From Acanthacorydalis orientalis (Eukaryota > Arthropoda > Insecta > Megaloptera > Corydalidae): a stretch of DNA of 64,000 nucleotides. Made by a program: the position numbers and the translations under genes. The notes under the pieces are model-generated. The model did not search any database. It was not told the DNA's origin and saw nothing but the letters and a program-made list of their open reading frames with translations. Positions 1 through 12,678 of the stretch are shown here, one piece after another (the first letter of the stretch is position 1; the number at the start of each line of letters is the position of its first letter). Location: NCBI GenBank assembly GCA_034766995.1, contig CM068313.1:32310996-32374995 (forward strand), written 5' to 3'.

Positions 1-637
1 TAAATATATCTACCATTTAAAATAAAAAAAAAACATCTTGTTCTTATTCATATACACTATTTTGCCAGATAAAGATAATTTGTTAATTATTCAAAAGAAT
101 TTGTTTCTATGAGTTTGATTTCTATCTTATTCAAGACAAAATATTAATAATTCTCGTATAACACGTAGAAAACAATAATTGATAGTTGTTGTAAGTCTTG
201 ATTTTTTCAAAACATTCAAAATAGAAATTCGTTGTGCAATTTACACCTTTCATAATAAAAATATTTTACAAATTAATTGAATTAAAAATTGATTCTCATA
301 ATAGATTTCAACACAATTTCATTCATAGATTATTTTAGGACTGAAACATGATTATTTAATAATAAATTGATTATGATTATGATTATACATGATTATTTAA
401 TAATAATAATAAATTACAGTGCGATCTCGATTTACGCAAGAAGTTCATTACTGAAACACATGTATATTTTAACAAAATCACCATTATTTTCTTTATATAA
501 ATTTAATAAATCACAATGAAGACATAGTACATTAAGAGGAAATTAAAATAAAATTCAGTAAAGTATCTAGAAAAATTGTAGGAAAATTAACATAAAAAAT
601 GACAAAGTTAAAATGAAATTATGAATTTTATTTTATA

Positions 638-639
<2 letters not shown>

Positions 640-672
<33 letters not shown>
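640..672. repeat. (TA)n microsatellite
   Basis: About 16 TA units, uninterrupted. Confidence 0.95.
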
Positions 673-675
<3 letters not shown>

Positions 676-2089
676 TTAATTAAAAAAACGAAAGGTACAC
701 TGAATAGGAGTGATAATATTTCTCCATTTTTTTCACAGTTCGCGTTATTTCGAATTCGAATAAATTAACATTGCATAAATTGAAATCGTACTGTATTTAA
801 TTAAAAAATTTCATCACTAAATAAACCTCATTGGAAATTTAATAAAAGAATTGTGAAGGTAAAAATAAAGAATGAATAATATCGATGAAAAAGTATCTCG
901 AGTGTATAAATGATATTTAGATATTCAGGATGAGATTTCATTTCAGGATGTCTTAATAAATGAATTATTTATTCCATTCATTATTCATCTTATAAATTAT
1001 TCATTTAATTCATTGAACCTCGGAAGTGAAATTTAAAAATGACCATTAATAGATAATTGAAAGAAAAATTATGAAATTGAATTGATAAAATTTAATTTTT
1101 AGCTAAAGTGAATAGCATATTTGATACTTTGTAATAAGGAAATCAATTGAAAAATAATTTCATATAAAAAACGAAGAACACAACAATTATTGTAGTGACA
1201 GAGTAAATTAATTATTAGATTCAATTTTTATAACGTACAATAACGAAAAATAACTTAAAATTCTTCTAATTTAAAAGTGCATTTAGTTTATTTATTATTT
1301 TTTAATGAAATTGTAATATTTTTAATATTTCAAGATCTTTAATGCTGAATATCTACGTATCTTTCTAAAAAAAGCACTAAATTTTAATCATTGTACATTT
1401 TAAACACTTAAATATATGTTTATAAATAATAAAAACATATATAATGAAGTTTTATTATTATATTTTATAATATTTATAAAAAGATATATTTAGACAAAGA
1501 TATTAAAATAAAAAATGTAATGTGTATTTCTGTATCAGTATAATAATAAATACAATTTATGACATAGATAATAATAAGATAACATATGTATATTTGTAAA
1601 TATAAAGCAACATATATATTCAAATCAATTATGTGCAATACAATAATTATAGTTAAAAGTTGTATTTCTTGTTTAATTTTTAAAATATTTCAATTTATTG
1701 ACATTAAAAACATGAATTTATATACGTTCTATAAAATAATTAATCAATATTAATTTTTTTAATGTAATTTATAATTATAATGACAACAGAATGTTTATTT
1801 TTTTAAGAGTTAAGTAAATAATAGTATTCAGTGATAAATATAAATTATTTTATATTTAAGTTTCGGCTTTGAGTAAATTTATGTAATTTTGATTAATATT
1901 ATATTCTTACTAAAATCATTTATATTCACAGTATCGAAATTATTTTAAATAGTCCACACAATAAAATATGAATAAATCGATTCTTCGAAAACCACCAATT
2001 GAGAATGAAACATTTATGGAATTTATGTATCATTAATGAGATAATTTAATTACATTATATTAATTTAATAAGCAAAAATTCACGCATTT

Positions 2090-2133
<44 letters not shown>
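2090..2133. repeat. (AC)n-(TA)n microsatellite
   Basis: An (AC)n run passes directly into (TA)n. Confidence 0.95.
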
Positions 2134-2137
<4 letters not shown>

Positions 2138-2259
2138 AAAATATTTTATATTAGATAATAGATAATCATATTTTGAGGAATTTAAGTAAATTTTTAAATC
2201 AGCATAAAATTTTAGATTTTCTCAAGATATTGTATTTTTAATTAAAATAATAATGTACG

Positions 2260-2274
2260 TATATATATATATAA

Positions 2275-2315
<41 letters not shown>
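2260..2315. repeat. (TA)n with TAAA interruptions
   Basis: About 56 bp of TA dinucleotides with two AAATAT interruptions. Confidence 0.95.
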
Positions 2316-2316
<1 letters not shown>

Positions 2317-2541
2317 GAGTAAACTATTTTTCTGGATTAAATTTAAAACAATGAAGATAAAATAGGAATTCTAATAATAATATGTCTATTGCATACATAT
2401 ACCATCAAAAGTAGGAGAACATAGTGGTAATTGCTTTATTAAATATATTTTTAATGTACATTGAAAAAATCCAAGAAGTATTGTTTAAATTTTATAACCA
2501 TAAAGACCAATAATAAGTTGTTTAAAAAATATATGTATAAT

Positions 2542-2877
2542 CAGTGGTGCACTCAGGATTTAATCTAGGGGAAGGGTGAGTTGAACTGATAAAATTTTTT
2601 TAATGTGATTTCAATAAAATTCATTAGATGATTATAATAATAATTTATTTAAGGAATAGAATCCAGTTTTCTTTTCTTTTTACGAAGGTCTTGAATTACT
2701 TCAGTCGTGGTTACATTAATCTCTCTGTATATATAGAGGATAGTGATAGGGGATTACATTAATCTCTCTGTGTATATAGGAACATTTTCGTGCGTTGATT
2801 TTTTTTGTTTTCTAGTGTTTTTTCTCTTTTCCTTTGAAAGTTGTCAGCTTGCTTGCCACCCCCTGGGTACGCCACTG
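2542..2877. mobile_element. hAT-type MITE, copy 1
   Basis: A 336-bp element with inverted ends: CAGTGGTGCACTCAGG on the left and, reverse-complemented, CAGTGGCGTACCCAGG on the right. It is flanked by a perfect 8-bp duplication TGTATAAT (2534-2541 and 2878-2885). CAGTGGCG-type ends and 8-bp target duplications are typical of hAT elements. There is no ORF of note, so it is non-autonomous. Inside, a block starting TTACATTAATCTCTCTGT is duplicated in tandem (2711 and 2754). It aligns from end to end with the copy at 31148-31486. Confidence 0.88.
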
Positions 2878-3476
2878 TGTATAATTCTGGCGAATTAATT
2901 ATATTATATTACATGTTCAAATTATATCATCTGAAGTAGTTTAAAAATTAATTATATTTTGAGTTCATTACATATAATTTAATGAAAACGTAATTAATAT
3001 TTCGAAAAACTACTTAAAGCATGACGGGAAAGGGCGACGATTTTTTATATAAATTTTATTTACATTTCACAGTATTTAATCACAGTGTTAACAATGAAAC
3101 CAAATGTAAAATAATTCAATGCTGCCATATTTTTAATTTGTCCTAATTTCTCATACCTGCCACAACATAATAGATTACCAATGTTAATGTATATCTTAAC
3201 TGTGTACTTTACTGTACATTTTTTATTTAGCAATAAGTAATATGAAACAATATGTAAAATATCTAGCCTTACCTTCAGTCATACACACGCACTTGTAAAT
3301 ATTTATGTCTATTGTATGTATACGTGGTCAGAGTGATAAATATGGCGATTTGATACATGACACTTCCAAGTATTTTGTCTGTTGCTATCTTCAACAACTA
3401 TTATTACAAACATGAGACCGTCACAATGTCTCCACGTTTAATATATACTAATCCCACTTTCTTTATTAGTATATTA

Positions 3477-3481
<5 letters not shown>

Positions 3482-3523
<42 letters not shown>
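3482..3523. repeat. (TA)n microsatellite
   Basis: About 21 TA units. The Tyr-Ile ORF over it is an artefact. Confidence 0.95.
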
Positions 3524-3526
<3 letters not shown>

Positions 3527-3672
3527 TATACCTATAATAAGTCAAAGAAAACAAGCATGTGCTTAATGAGCTGAAGGCGTTATTACGTTTATGAAAATAA
3601 GCATAAATGAAATAAAGAATTTTTACTATATTAATCCAAGCTGTAAATAAAAATATGAGATTATATACATTA

Positions 3673-3674
<2 letters not shown>

Positions 3675-3720
<46 letters not shown>
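3675..3720. repeat. (TA)n microsatellite
   Basis: TA units ending in TGTATATATGTA. Confidence 0.95.
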
Positions 3721-3721
<1 letters not shown>

Positions 3722-5074
3722 TGAGAGATAAGAAAGGAAGAGAAAGAAAATAACTACATCGATTATACTTAAAATTAGAGATATAAACTAATGTACACTT
3801 TATTAAAAAAATACATTAGTATTTATTACAAAATCAACAAAGAATTCCACAAACAGAAAACTGTAACACTGTGACTACATTTCACCAGCAAGCGTTAAAC
3901 AAAATTGAATAACCGTTTCACAACACATTTTTAACATCTATTTTCGTCAACTTACATTTAAAAAAAGCAATTCACTAAATTATAAGATAGAAATGTGTAC
4001 GTATAACTGTTAAATTTTTGACAGATAATACAATTGTTTAAAGTTAAACAAAAACAAGAATGTAAAAAAGGAATGTGCAAAAACATTTATTTTTAAGAGC
4101 AAAAAATTTTTATTATGTTGTAATGGTCAGTGAAACAAGAATTCATGTTAGAAGTGCAATAAATAAGAAAACGGAATTATACAAACTTTATTCATTATGT
4201 TTATTTATTAAGATAATTACTTGTATGATTCTGTAATTTAAAGTAAATACCTTGTTGAAAGGTAACTAATCAAATTGAATTTATACAGTAATACCTTCGA
4301 AAAAGTCTTTCTGTATATTCAATTCCATGAAAATATGGAAGAAAAATCTAAGAGTAAAAACGCTTTTTCAAACATTCAAAAACAAACATTTTTTATAAAT
4401 TATAAAATTCGTGAAGTATTCTAATAGTAACAAGTCTTAATTTCTTTTTTATATTCAGAAAAAGGAGCTCGAAATTAAAAAAAATACTTAATGTATGTGT
4501 GTATGTGTGTATATAATAAATGTGTATATATATATATATATATATAATAAATGGAAATTAACTATTTTTATTATGATATTTGAATTATAAGTAAGTTTAC
4601 GTAATTTAATATATTTAAAAAAAATAATTTAAATACATATTTATAACGAATATAATATATTTTCTTTTTAATTCGATCAAACTAATAAAAAATATAAAAA
4701 ACTAACTATAATTTAAAATGAACTGAAAGTATTTTAAGCAATTTGAGAACAGGATTCTATTATTTATAAATTTGTTTATTAAGAAAATTATCAGAAGCTG
4801 TCACTGAATCACTAAAATACTACTTATTATTTTATTGGAAAATTTTTAAAAGAATTTCTCATTTTAAATTTTTGTAAAGAGTTTATTGAGATATTAATTT
4901 TTATACTGTATATATCGATATTTTTTTAAAAAAAATAAGTTTTAAAATGGAAAAATATTTATTGTTTATTATATATATATATAACCTAAAGACCTAAAAC
5001 GATTTAATAAAAAAAAACGTAGACAATCCGTTACGTCAACAACAACAAGTAAAAAAAGATATTAAAAGACATCA

Positions 5075-5257
5075 TCAGTGTTTCATTGTCAATGAAACAA
5101 AAAGTTGAGACGGACAGACAGTATCGTGGTCCACACCTCGAACAACAATTTCTTCATTCAAGCATGCCCACAGCAAATCTGTCGCCAAGTCAATGAGAAA
5201 TTGCTCATTTGTCTTTTTGGTATTTACATCGGATATCCATTTTATGTTTCGCGTGAC
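5075..5257 (-). other. Stop-free, GC-richer minus-strand segment; possible exon or gene relic
   Basis: Sixty codons run without a stop in a region far less AT-rich than its surroundings, ending at TGA (5075-5077). The frame is closed upstream by TGA at 5258-5260 and has no Met until near its end, so it is not a complete ORF. The peptide reads IKWISDVNTKK, LIDLATDLLWACLNEEIVV and RGVDHDTVCPSQ, with ordinary globular-protein composition rather than low-complexity sequence. A weak AG acceptor (ATGAG/TCACG) lies at the upstream edge. I do not recognise the family. It could be a terminal exon, a transposon fragment or a processed pseudogene piece. Confidence 0.3.
5080..5098. repeat. Perfect 9-bp palindrome with one-base centre
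   Basis: GTTTCATTG and CAATGAAAC flank a single T. It sits at the 3' end of the stop-free minus-strand segment. The tight symmetry resembles a binding site for a dimeric protein, but chance or a transposon end cannot be excluded. Confidence 0.6.
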
Positions 5258-6051
5258 TCATGAACATTGGCCAGGGCCTACACTTATACGAGACATGATA
5301 GGAAAATAACGAACATGTTACTTGGTGAAAATTCATTAAAACAAAACGGTTTATTTTTTTATATACTACAAGAAATAAATATTAATGTGAACTTATTACG
5401 GCTTTAATTTATGATTAAACATTTTCGTTTTACATGCAGTAATATTGAGCTCTGTGAATTAATATCAAATATATACAAGTACATAATGAAATCTACAAGT
5501 AAAAAAAATAAATATTTTTAAGGCTATAGTTTCATAAGTTGTATATTTTACAATAAAAATATAATTTTAATTATAATTAAAGTTAGCGTTTTATATGATC
5601 ATAATATGTCTTTGTACAAGAAATTGGCTTACGAATACAAAATACACCTTTTTATATGTTTTTACATAAAATATTTCTTATATTTTAAAAAGAATACCGG
5701 TTTTAAGAAAATTTTTAATCGTAGTGAATATATTCTACATAATTTTCATAAAAACCGGATTAATTCAAATAAAACAAATAATTTAAAATAATAAATAAAA
5801 TAAATAAACCAGAACATAAAATTTTAATACACCGATAGATTACTTTTTTTAAATAACAAAAAATAGATAAAAATAGATAGAGTAACTGCGTTCAATTTAA
5901 ACTTCAGAGTATTTTATATTGATAATATGAGACATTTTTTAAAAAATGAATAACAAAAATTTGTAAATTTACTTTATATTATTTTATAAATCCTTTACAT
6001 CAAAAGTTATATATTTTTGTGTTTTCTTTTTTTTATATATTTAAAACTAAT

Positions 6052-6397
6052 CAGTACTCCCTTCAGAGGTTCCGTGACAAAGTCAAAACTCAAAAGGATT
6101 TTCGAAGAAAAAACCCAGAAAAACACTAAAAATTCAAAATAGTTAAGTTGTAATAATTCCTTTTATTTCTTTAAATACCTATTATTACCTATTGTATTAT
6201 GTAGTAAAACTGTATTTATGAGTACACATTATGAACAGGTTCAATCAGATGTAAATAATAAAATTTGGTCATGTAAGATGGCTGATTTTCAAAAATTGTG
6301 GAGTACGCATCTTGAGTTTTCTAGCGATACTAACGGTTTCGCAAACATATTTATAATCTTAAGGGTTCCGCAAGTCGACAAAGTTTAAAGGCTACTG
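6052..6397. mobile_element. Possible hAT-like remnant, second family
   Basis: The left edge reads CAGTACTCCCTTCAGAGG and the right edge, reverse-complemented, reads CAGTAGCCTTTAAACTTTG followed by TCGACTTGCGGAACCC. CAGT-type ends and nearby GGTTCCGYRA wording resemble Charlie-like hAT termini. GGTTCCG followed by CAAAGT also occurs near both ends in direct orientation. No convincing 8-bp target duplication was found and there is no ORF, so this could also be a chance GC-richer patch. Confidence 0.35.
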
Positions 6398-7728
6398 CAC
6401 TACAATAATGAAAAGTGAACTTTTTCAAATAAGTACGTATTTCTTTAAAACATTAAGATATTTCTGCAATAAACATGTGCCTGCAATAAAGTGTTTATGT
6501 ATGTTTGTACAGCACAAAATACAAATATGGGTTTGAATAAAAAAATAACTTGGGTAAAGACATTCCGATGAATTGATTAATTTGAATAGCTGACACGGAG
6601 AGTATCTACATATTTTTATTTATTTTTGCGGTCGCATTAAGTCTATTGTTTTCAATAAACACCTACATAGTTGAAGAAAATATGCGAATCATATCGGTAA
6701 AAGTCACAGTATGTATCCAAGATTTATTCATTACAAATTAAAATACAATATGAGAAAATAAATATGATAAATGAAAATAAAATTCATTTTCTTATTTTTG
6801 TTATGACTCATACATATTTCAAGTGAATGTTTTTAAAACGACCGACATTATTCATTTGCAGGCAAGTTTAAATTAAAACAATGAAAACTAAAATATGTTT
6901 TTCTATAGTCAAGATAAGTAGATATTTGAGGTTTAGGAGCGCGTTGACAACAAAGGCTATAGTTAAGAAAATAATTATTTATTTCTAAACTCTCTGCTTA
7001 TTCTTTTTATCATAAAACTGACGTACGAGTTTACGGCAAGATATACTTAGTTATTTATCGATTAATTTTTTTATAATTTGTGCATTTCATTCGGATAGAA
7101 AAATATTACTCTTTGAATGTTCTTCGACGTAAATGAAATGAAAGCACGTTTTAAGCATATTTGGAGTAAAGGTATTGTCAAAAAGAATATTTTTAAAGAT
7201 TTCGAGGATACCAAAGTTGTTATAAGAACTTAATACAAAACAATAATACAATGGATTTTTTAAAAAGTTCTCTGATAATTAAATAAAATTGCAGTTTTAA
7301 GAAGTTTACCAGCATATGTTAATTCTCTTTTGTTTCACATATTTTTAAAAAATTTTGCTAATTTTTGTTTTATCGTGACTTGAATTGATTATAAAGGTAT
7401 TGCATCGTATTTTTTTAAAACTAATTAATCCACGGCATTATTAACAATTTTTTTACTACTTCAACATGCAAACAATATGTCTGTACATTCAATTATTTTT
7501 CCCCGTTATGTTTAAAATCGTATTACATCATCTCTCTATTTTTTTGTGTAATGTTCTATATTTAATGTCAATTCTCACTTACAATATAGTCATTACTGAA
7601 ATTCATCACCGGTAAACATCAAAATAAACAATAACAAATTATGTAATAAAATTTCACTTTTTGATATTTAATTTTCATTATAGAGTTGTATAATTTATTA
7701 TGAAAGAATATACTATTAAAATAGAAAT

Positions 7729-7749
7729 AACTATCTATCTGTCTATCTA

Positions 7750-7817
<68 letters not shown>
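7729..7817. repeat. (CTAT)n-(TA)n compound microsatellite
   Basis: Short CTAT tetranucleotides lead into about 32 TA units. Confidence 0.95.
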
Positions 7818-7820
<3 letters not shown>

Positions 7821-9229
7821 GTGTGAATGTACATAAAAAAGAGTATTTATTTATTTATGTGTATATATGTAGAATGAAGCTACTTGGTTTTCTGCTTATT
7901 GAAAAAATATAATAAACTGACTGTTTAAAATAGTATTTTTTGTAACTTGTATTTTACCGATTTGTTGAACTGTTAAAAAAGTTTTTTTTTTAATTTCTTA
8001 TCATTCCTAAAACATAAAGATAATATTAACATGCACAGTAAAAAATATATAATCACGGCCAGTTGGTCGAACACGTAACGACTATTGTTAGACATGCAGC
8101 CATGCGTGCTTCCTCAAATCTTCATTTCTTACACATCACACTGTTACCTGTATACAGAACCGTGTCAATATTTTTTACAGATCCGAAAAATAGTATTTAT
8201 ATATTTGTTTGTAGCCAGATCCCCCACGACGAAAAGTTGTTTTAATTAACAACTTTCCATAAACGAACAAACTATTTTTTATGAAAAATGACAAATATTA
8301 ATTTTCACTCGTGTGTTTAAATCTACTACTCTACTAGATAAGGTAACCAGATACGTTAAAATAATTTATTACCTTTGTCTTAAATACATTAACTTGTGAT
8401 AATTACTACAAATAAAGCTTCTAGATGTTTTATGTAGTAGTTTTCTTAATGTTTATTTTATCATTAAGATAATATGCAAATTATGAAAAAAATCAATAAT
8501 GTATTTTTTAAACATATTGTCATTTATTTATCTGAGACAAAATTAATTTTTCCATTTTATTATCAGTCCAATAATTAATTCTTTATTTTTTTTCATTTGT
8601 AATTTCATATTTTTATTTTTAAATATTTTGTTATTCTATATTAGTTGTCTACTGACCTGACTTTATTAACTATTAAATAATTAATTGTATATATATAACA
8701 TTGTTAAAAATTAAATTCAAAAATCAAAAAAAAATCAGTATTATAGTTTTACATACTAATATTTAACCCTTTTTTGTTAACAAATACATTTTCTTATTTA
8801 CAAAAAATATAAAATGAAAACAACCAATTTAAGACCTCAAAAACTAATTGATGGTAAAATTTCAAAGAAAAATGATTTCAGCTATAGAAGACAGCCGATA
8901 AAAATTATCTTTGATAAATGAAAAAAGAAACAAATTTAATATTTTTTGACAGAGTGATATTGTGAGTTTTCTACAACATTGTTGTTTCTATTCTCATTTA
9001 TTTTCCGCGTATGAAAAATGAATAGCAAAGGATACAACGACATTAAGGAACAAACTGCAGCTACCTTTTTTATAGAAGATAAAAGGAAACATATTACAAG
9101 AGCTTACTTTAATTCACAAGAATGATTGATTGTAAAATATTTTTTTACTGAAAATAGACACTAAATTAATTAAATTTTTGATTTTTACACTGAATTCGAT
9201 TTTAATGAGTTAAACTTTATTAAATGCAA

Positions 9230-9233
<4 letters not shown>

Positions 9234-9272
<39 letters not shown>
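9234..9272. repeat. (TA)n microsatellite
   Basis: About 19 TA units; another array lies 100 bp downstream. Confidence 0.95.
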
Positions 9273-9273
<1 letters not shown>

Positions 9274-9366
9274 TGCTTTAATAAATTAATAAAAAAAGGA
9301 AATAAATGAGCTTCAAATATATATTATATAAGAATGAATATAAAATTTTGGAGAGAAGTAAATTAA

Positions 9367-9369
<3 letters not shown>

Positions 9370-9419
<50 letters not shown>
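9370..9419. repeat. (TA)n microsatellite
   Basis: About 25 uninterrupted TA units. Confidence 0.95.
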
Positions 9420-9422
<3 letters not shown>

Positions 9423-10896
9423 TGATTTATATGAAAAGACGGTACAATAATATATATACAATTGTAAATGTAATATTATTTGTAAACTATGTTATTTGCA
9501 GAATATGTTGATTATTTAAAATGAATACAATAACCAAAATATAAAAAAACGTGTAGATAATTCAACACTCATGAATAATATCTAATTTAAAAAAAATAAT
9601 AAAAAAATCCGTACTTTTTGTAAATATATGAATATTAATTGATATAACAGTTTAAACATATCAATGACAATGTTCCAAACAACGTATAAAATATGCATAA
9701 TTTAATACCTGAGAATTAAATATGTAGATGAGAATAAAGGAAAAATGTTGATTGATGAAGCCTTTACAGAAAATAAACAATAAATTTGGAATGGATATTT
9801 ATATAAAAACATTTTTATTTTATTTTAATATATATAAAAATAAAGATACAAATAATTATTTTTTCGCATTCTCATTTAAAGTGGATTTTTTACATACATA
9901 TTTTTGTTATTTACTTAATGAAACATTCATAAAAGTTCTAATATAGTGATTATATTCAGTAGTCACTGAAATGTCATAACATTTATCCCGGAAAGAATTA
10001 ATAGCATTTATAATATATTCCAGTCAAGGAAATTCGAAATTTAAATCAAAGAAAAAATAATGAAAAGTAATTTTATAATTAAAAGAATATTATATAATTA
10101 CCTTATTTTGATTTATTGTTTAACAATGTTAATATATATTTGTTTGTTAATAGTACTCTAAAAAAAATCAAATCTTAAATATCAGTCAAGATTAATATTT
10201 TCATTTAATGACTTGAACTTATATATATATATATATATAATATACATATATATGTATGTATATGTGTGTGTGTGAATGTGTATATTCAAAAACCATCTCA
10301 ATGAGTCCCTGAAAAAACAGAAAGAAAGTACAACATAATCGATCCGAGAAGTCATTAATTACAGTAGTTATATGAACAGTCAGCAAAGTCAAACGCATGG
10401 TTGAACACATCGTATAACGTAAAAAATAAATAAAATAAAAATAAACACAACTACGTAGAATAATTACTCGTACACGGTATTTTGAACAAAGATACATGTT
10501 GTCTGCTACTGAGTTTCTAGAAAATTGTTGCAATTTCACGTAAACCTTCCAAGAATTCTACATTTTAAGAACACATCCATTAATTTGAATGCAAACCAAT
10601 AAAAAATATGTTTGAAATATGCATTTTCGGAATAAGGTTTTGTCTTGTTTTTTTTTTCAATACTATATCCCAAATTTAATATATTTATAATGGGTGTATC
10701 TCAATAACTATAATCATCCTTTGAATACGTATTATTTATTTTTAATAAAACTGGAATAGATTTTTTTCAATTAAATTATATGTTAAATATTTTCATTTTT
10801 GTAAAAAAGAGTACGAATAAGAACCAAGAAATTATTCAAAAAATTCAAATCTTATTAACTACTTGATTCAATCTTATTATTTAATATTATATTGAA

Positions 10897-10927
<31 letters not shown>

Positions 10928-12633
10928 CTCTCAAAAATATTTTAAATCAATTTTACACTTGCCTAAAATTTAACCATACAGTTACAATAATAAGTAATAC
11001 AGTGAAATTAATTAATTAAAACAAATTAAACAGATTTCGAATTATTTGTCTTGTAAAAATGTAAGCTATATGTTTATATGATATAAATCCAATATCCAAT
11101 AATATCCAATTGAGTTGTAAAAAAAATATGTAATATTATTATACATTTATTTATTAGTTGTTTTACATTTCACGATTTTTCTCGTCTCTTAAATACCTTT
11201 CATAATAATATACTTCTAAAATACTGAGGTATGTACAAAATCGTGAATTTTGTATTAATACATTTCTACGTATTAAGGTCGCTGTTTTTCATAATTAATA
11301 GTTGCAAGCTTTAGATGTACTTTTTAAAAAAAAATTATAATTATGTTAACATACTTGAAGATGAATTACAAAGTGTATATAATAATTATAAAATAACTAC
11401 TCAAAACAAGATATTAATTTTAACAAAAAAAGTAATGTTTATTATATTGATTTATATCTCGAATTAAATATTCAGAGTTTTATTTTTTAACATAATATTA
11501 GTTTATCAGGAACTAAAGAAATATATTGATGGAAAATATATTGGATGTTTCAATTTTTTAAATAAGATTGAATTTGTCTTTTCAAAAAAATAATTCTGAA
11601 AAATATTTTTATTTGCTTTCATATAGAACAGTTTCTTAATTAAAGTTAATTTCTGTAATCAAATAAATGAAATTAATTCTTTTCTTACTGAAAAATTATT
11701 TTTATTTAAGATCAAATTCGAATACTTGATACGCTAGTCATTAGTTTGTTACACTAACAGCTCAGATAGGATTTTCTTTCGTATACATATTTTTTAATCA
11801 TAAATATAATCATTTTAGAAATAAATGTGTTGTAAATTAAAATACACTTCTATATTACGTTATGTGCATATACAATACAAAAACTGATTTTAAAATACAA
11901 TTTTGTAAGAAAAATAAACGTTAAACATAATGACAATAACTTCTTAGATCAATTTATAATTTGTCTCGCACTGTTATCCAGTCGTTATTGAACTATAAAA
12001 TTGTCTGGAAATGTCAACATTTACCATTTATAAGAACAAAAGTAACATAAATGACTGTTACAAAAACGTAACGATCTTATAAAACCAGTCATGATGCATT
12101 GCTGAATCGTATTTAATTATTGTACAATCTATTTAAAAAAGCGTAGTGACATATTTGAAAACCGTAACAGAGAATCAGGTTTGTAGTACAAATAATGGCA
12201 ACATCTTTTATTGTCGTATTTGACAACGAATAACAGTAACATTTTATAAAATGTTCGCTCATTACAACAGCTAAAAAAATAAACTACCATATGATATTGT
12301 TGTTGACTTTTACGAGGCAAACGAGTAATTTAAACACGATTTTTTCGTCAGTTGATGTCATAAAATAAATAAGGTCCATGCAAAAAAGTAAGACGATAAC
12401 CTTGAAAACTGTGCAAGTACCGCTTGATTCTTTTTCAGACATTTCTCGCATTTTGATTGTAGACATTTAAAAATTCGTGATGATAATTGACGCAATTATC
12501 TTATAACGTATGTATACGTGTTGTATTTTTTAAAAATTCGGTCCATCTTTGAAATATATTTGAATATTTTATGATTCATTCAGATTTTATTACGTATCAA
12601 AAATATAGGAAAAGGAAAATTGAACATCTGACT

Positions 12634-12635
<2 letters not shown>

Positions 12636-12674
<39 letters not shown>
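12636..12674. repeat. (TA)n, left flank of the mariner
   Basis: TA array ending at the mariner's left terminal repeat. With 13911-13984 it may be one array split by the insertion. Confidence 0.95.

Positions 12675-12678
<4 letters not shown>

Larger units (their letters stand above)
1..2533. other. AT-rich DNA without recognised genes
   Basis: Only microsatellites and random AT-rich sequence; no coding signal on either strand. Confidence 0.7.
2886..5074. other. AT-rich DNA without recognised genes
   Basis: Microsatellites near 3.5, 3.7 and 4.5 kb; nothing else identifiable. Confidence 0.7.
6398..12635. other. AT-rich DNA without recognised genes
   Basis: Contains several microsatellites and a small less AT-rich patch near 8.05-8.16 kb. 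Minus-strand ORFs at 12129-12466 lie next to the mariner but match no family I recognise. Confidence 0.6.

Noticed and set aside
8063..8245. 60-codon plus-strand ORF in a less AT-rich patch
   Set aside because: No motif or splice support; a short minus-strand frame is equally plausible, so neither is called.
12129..12466. Two overlapping minus-strand ORFs beside the mariner
   Set aside because: No recognisable motif; Phe/Leu/Tyr-rich composition is typical of chance ORFs here.
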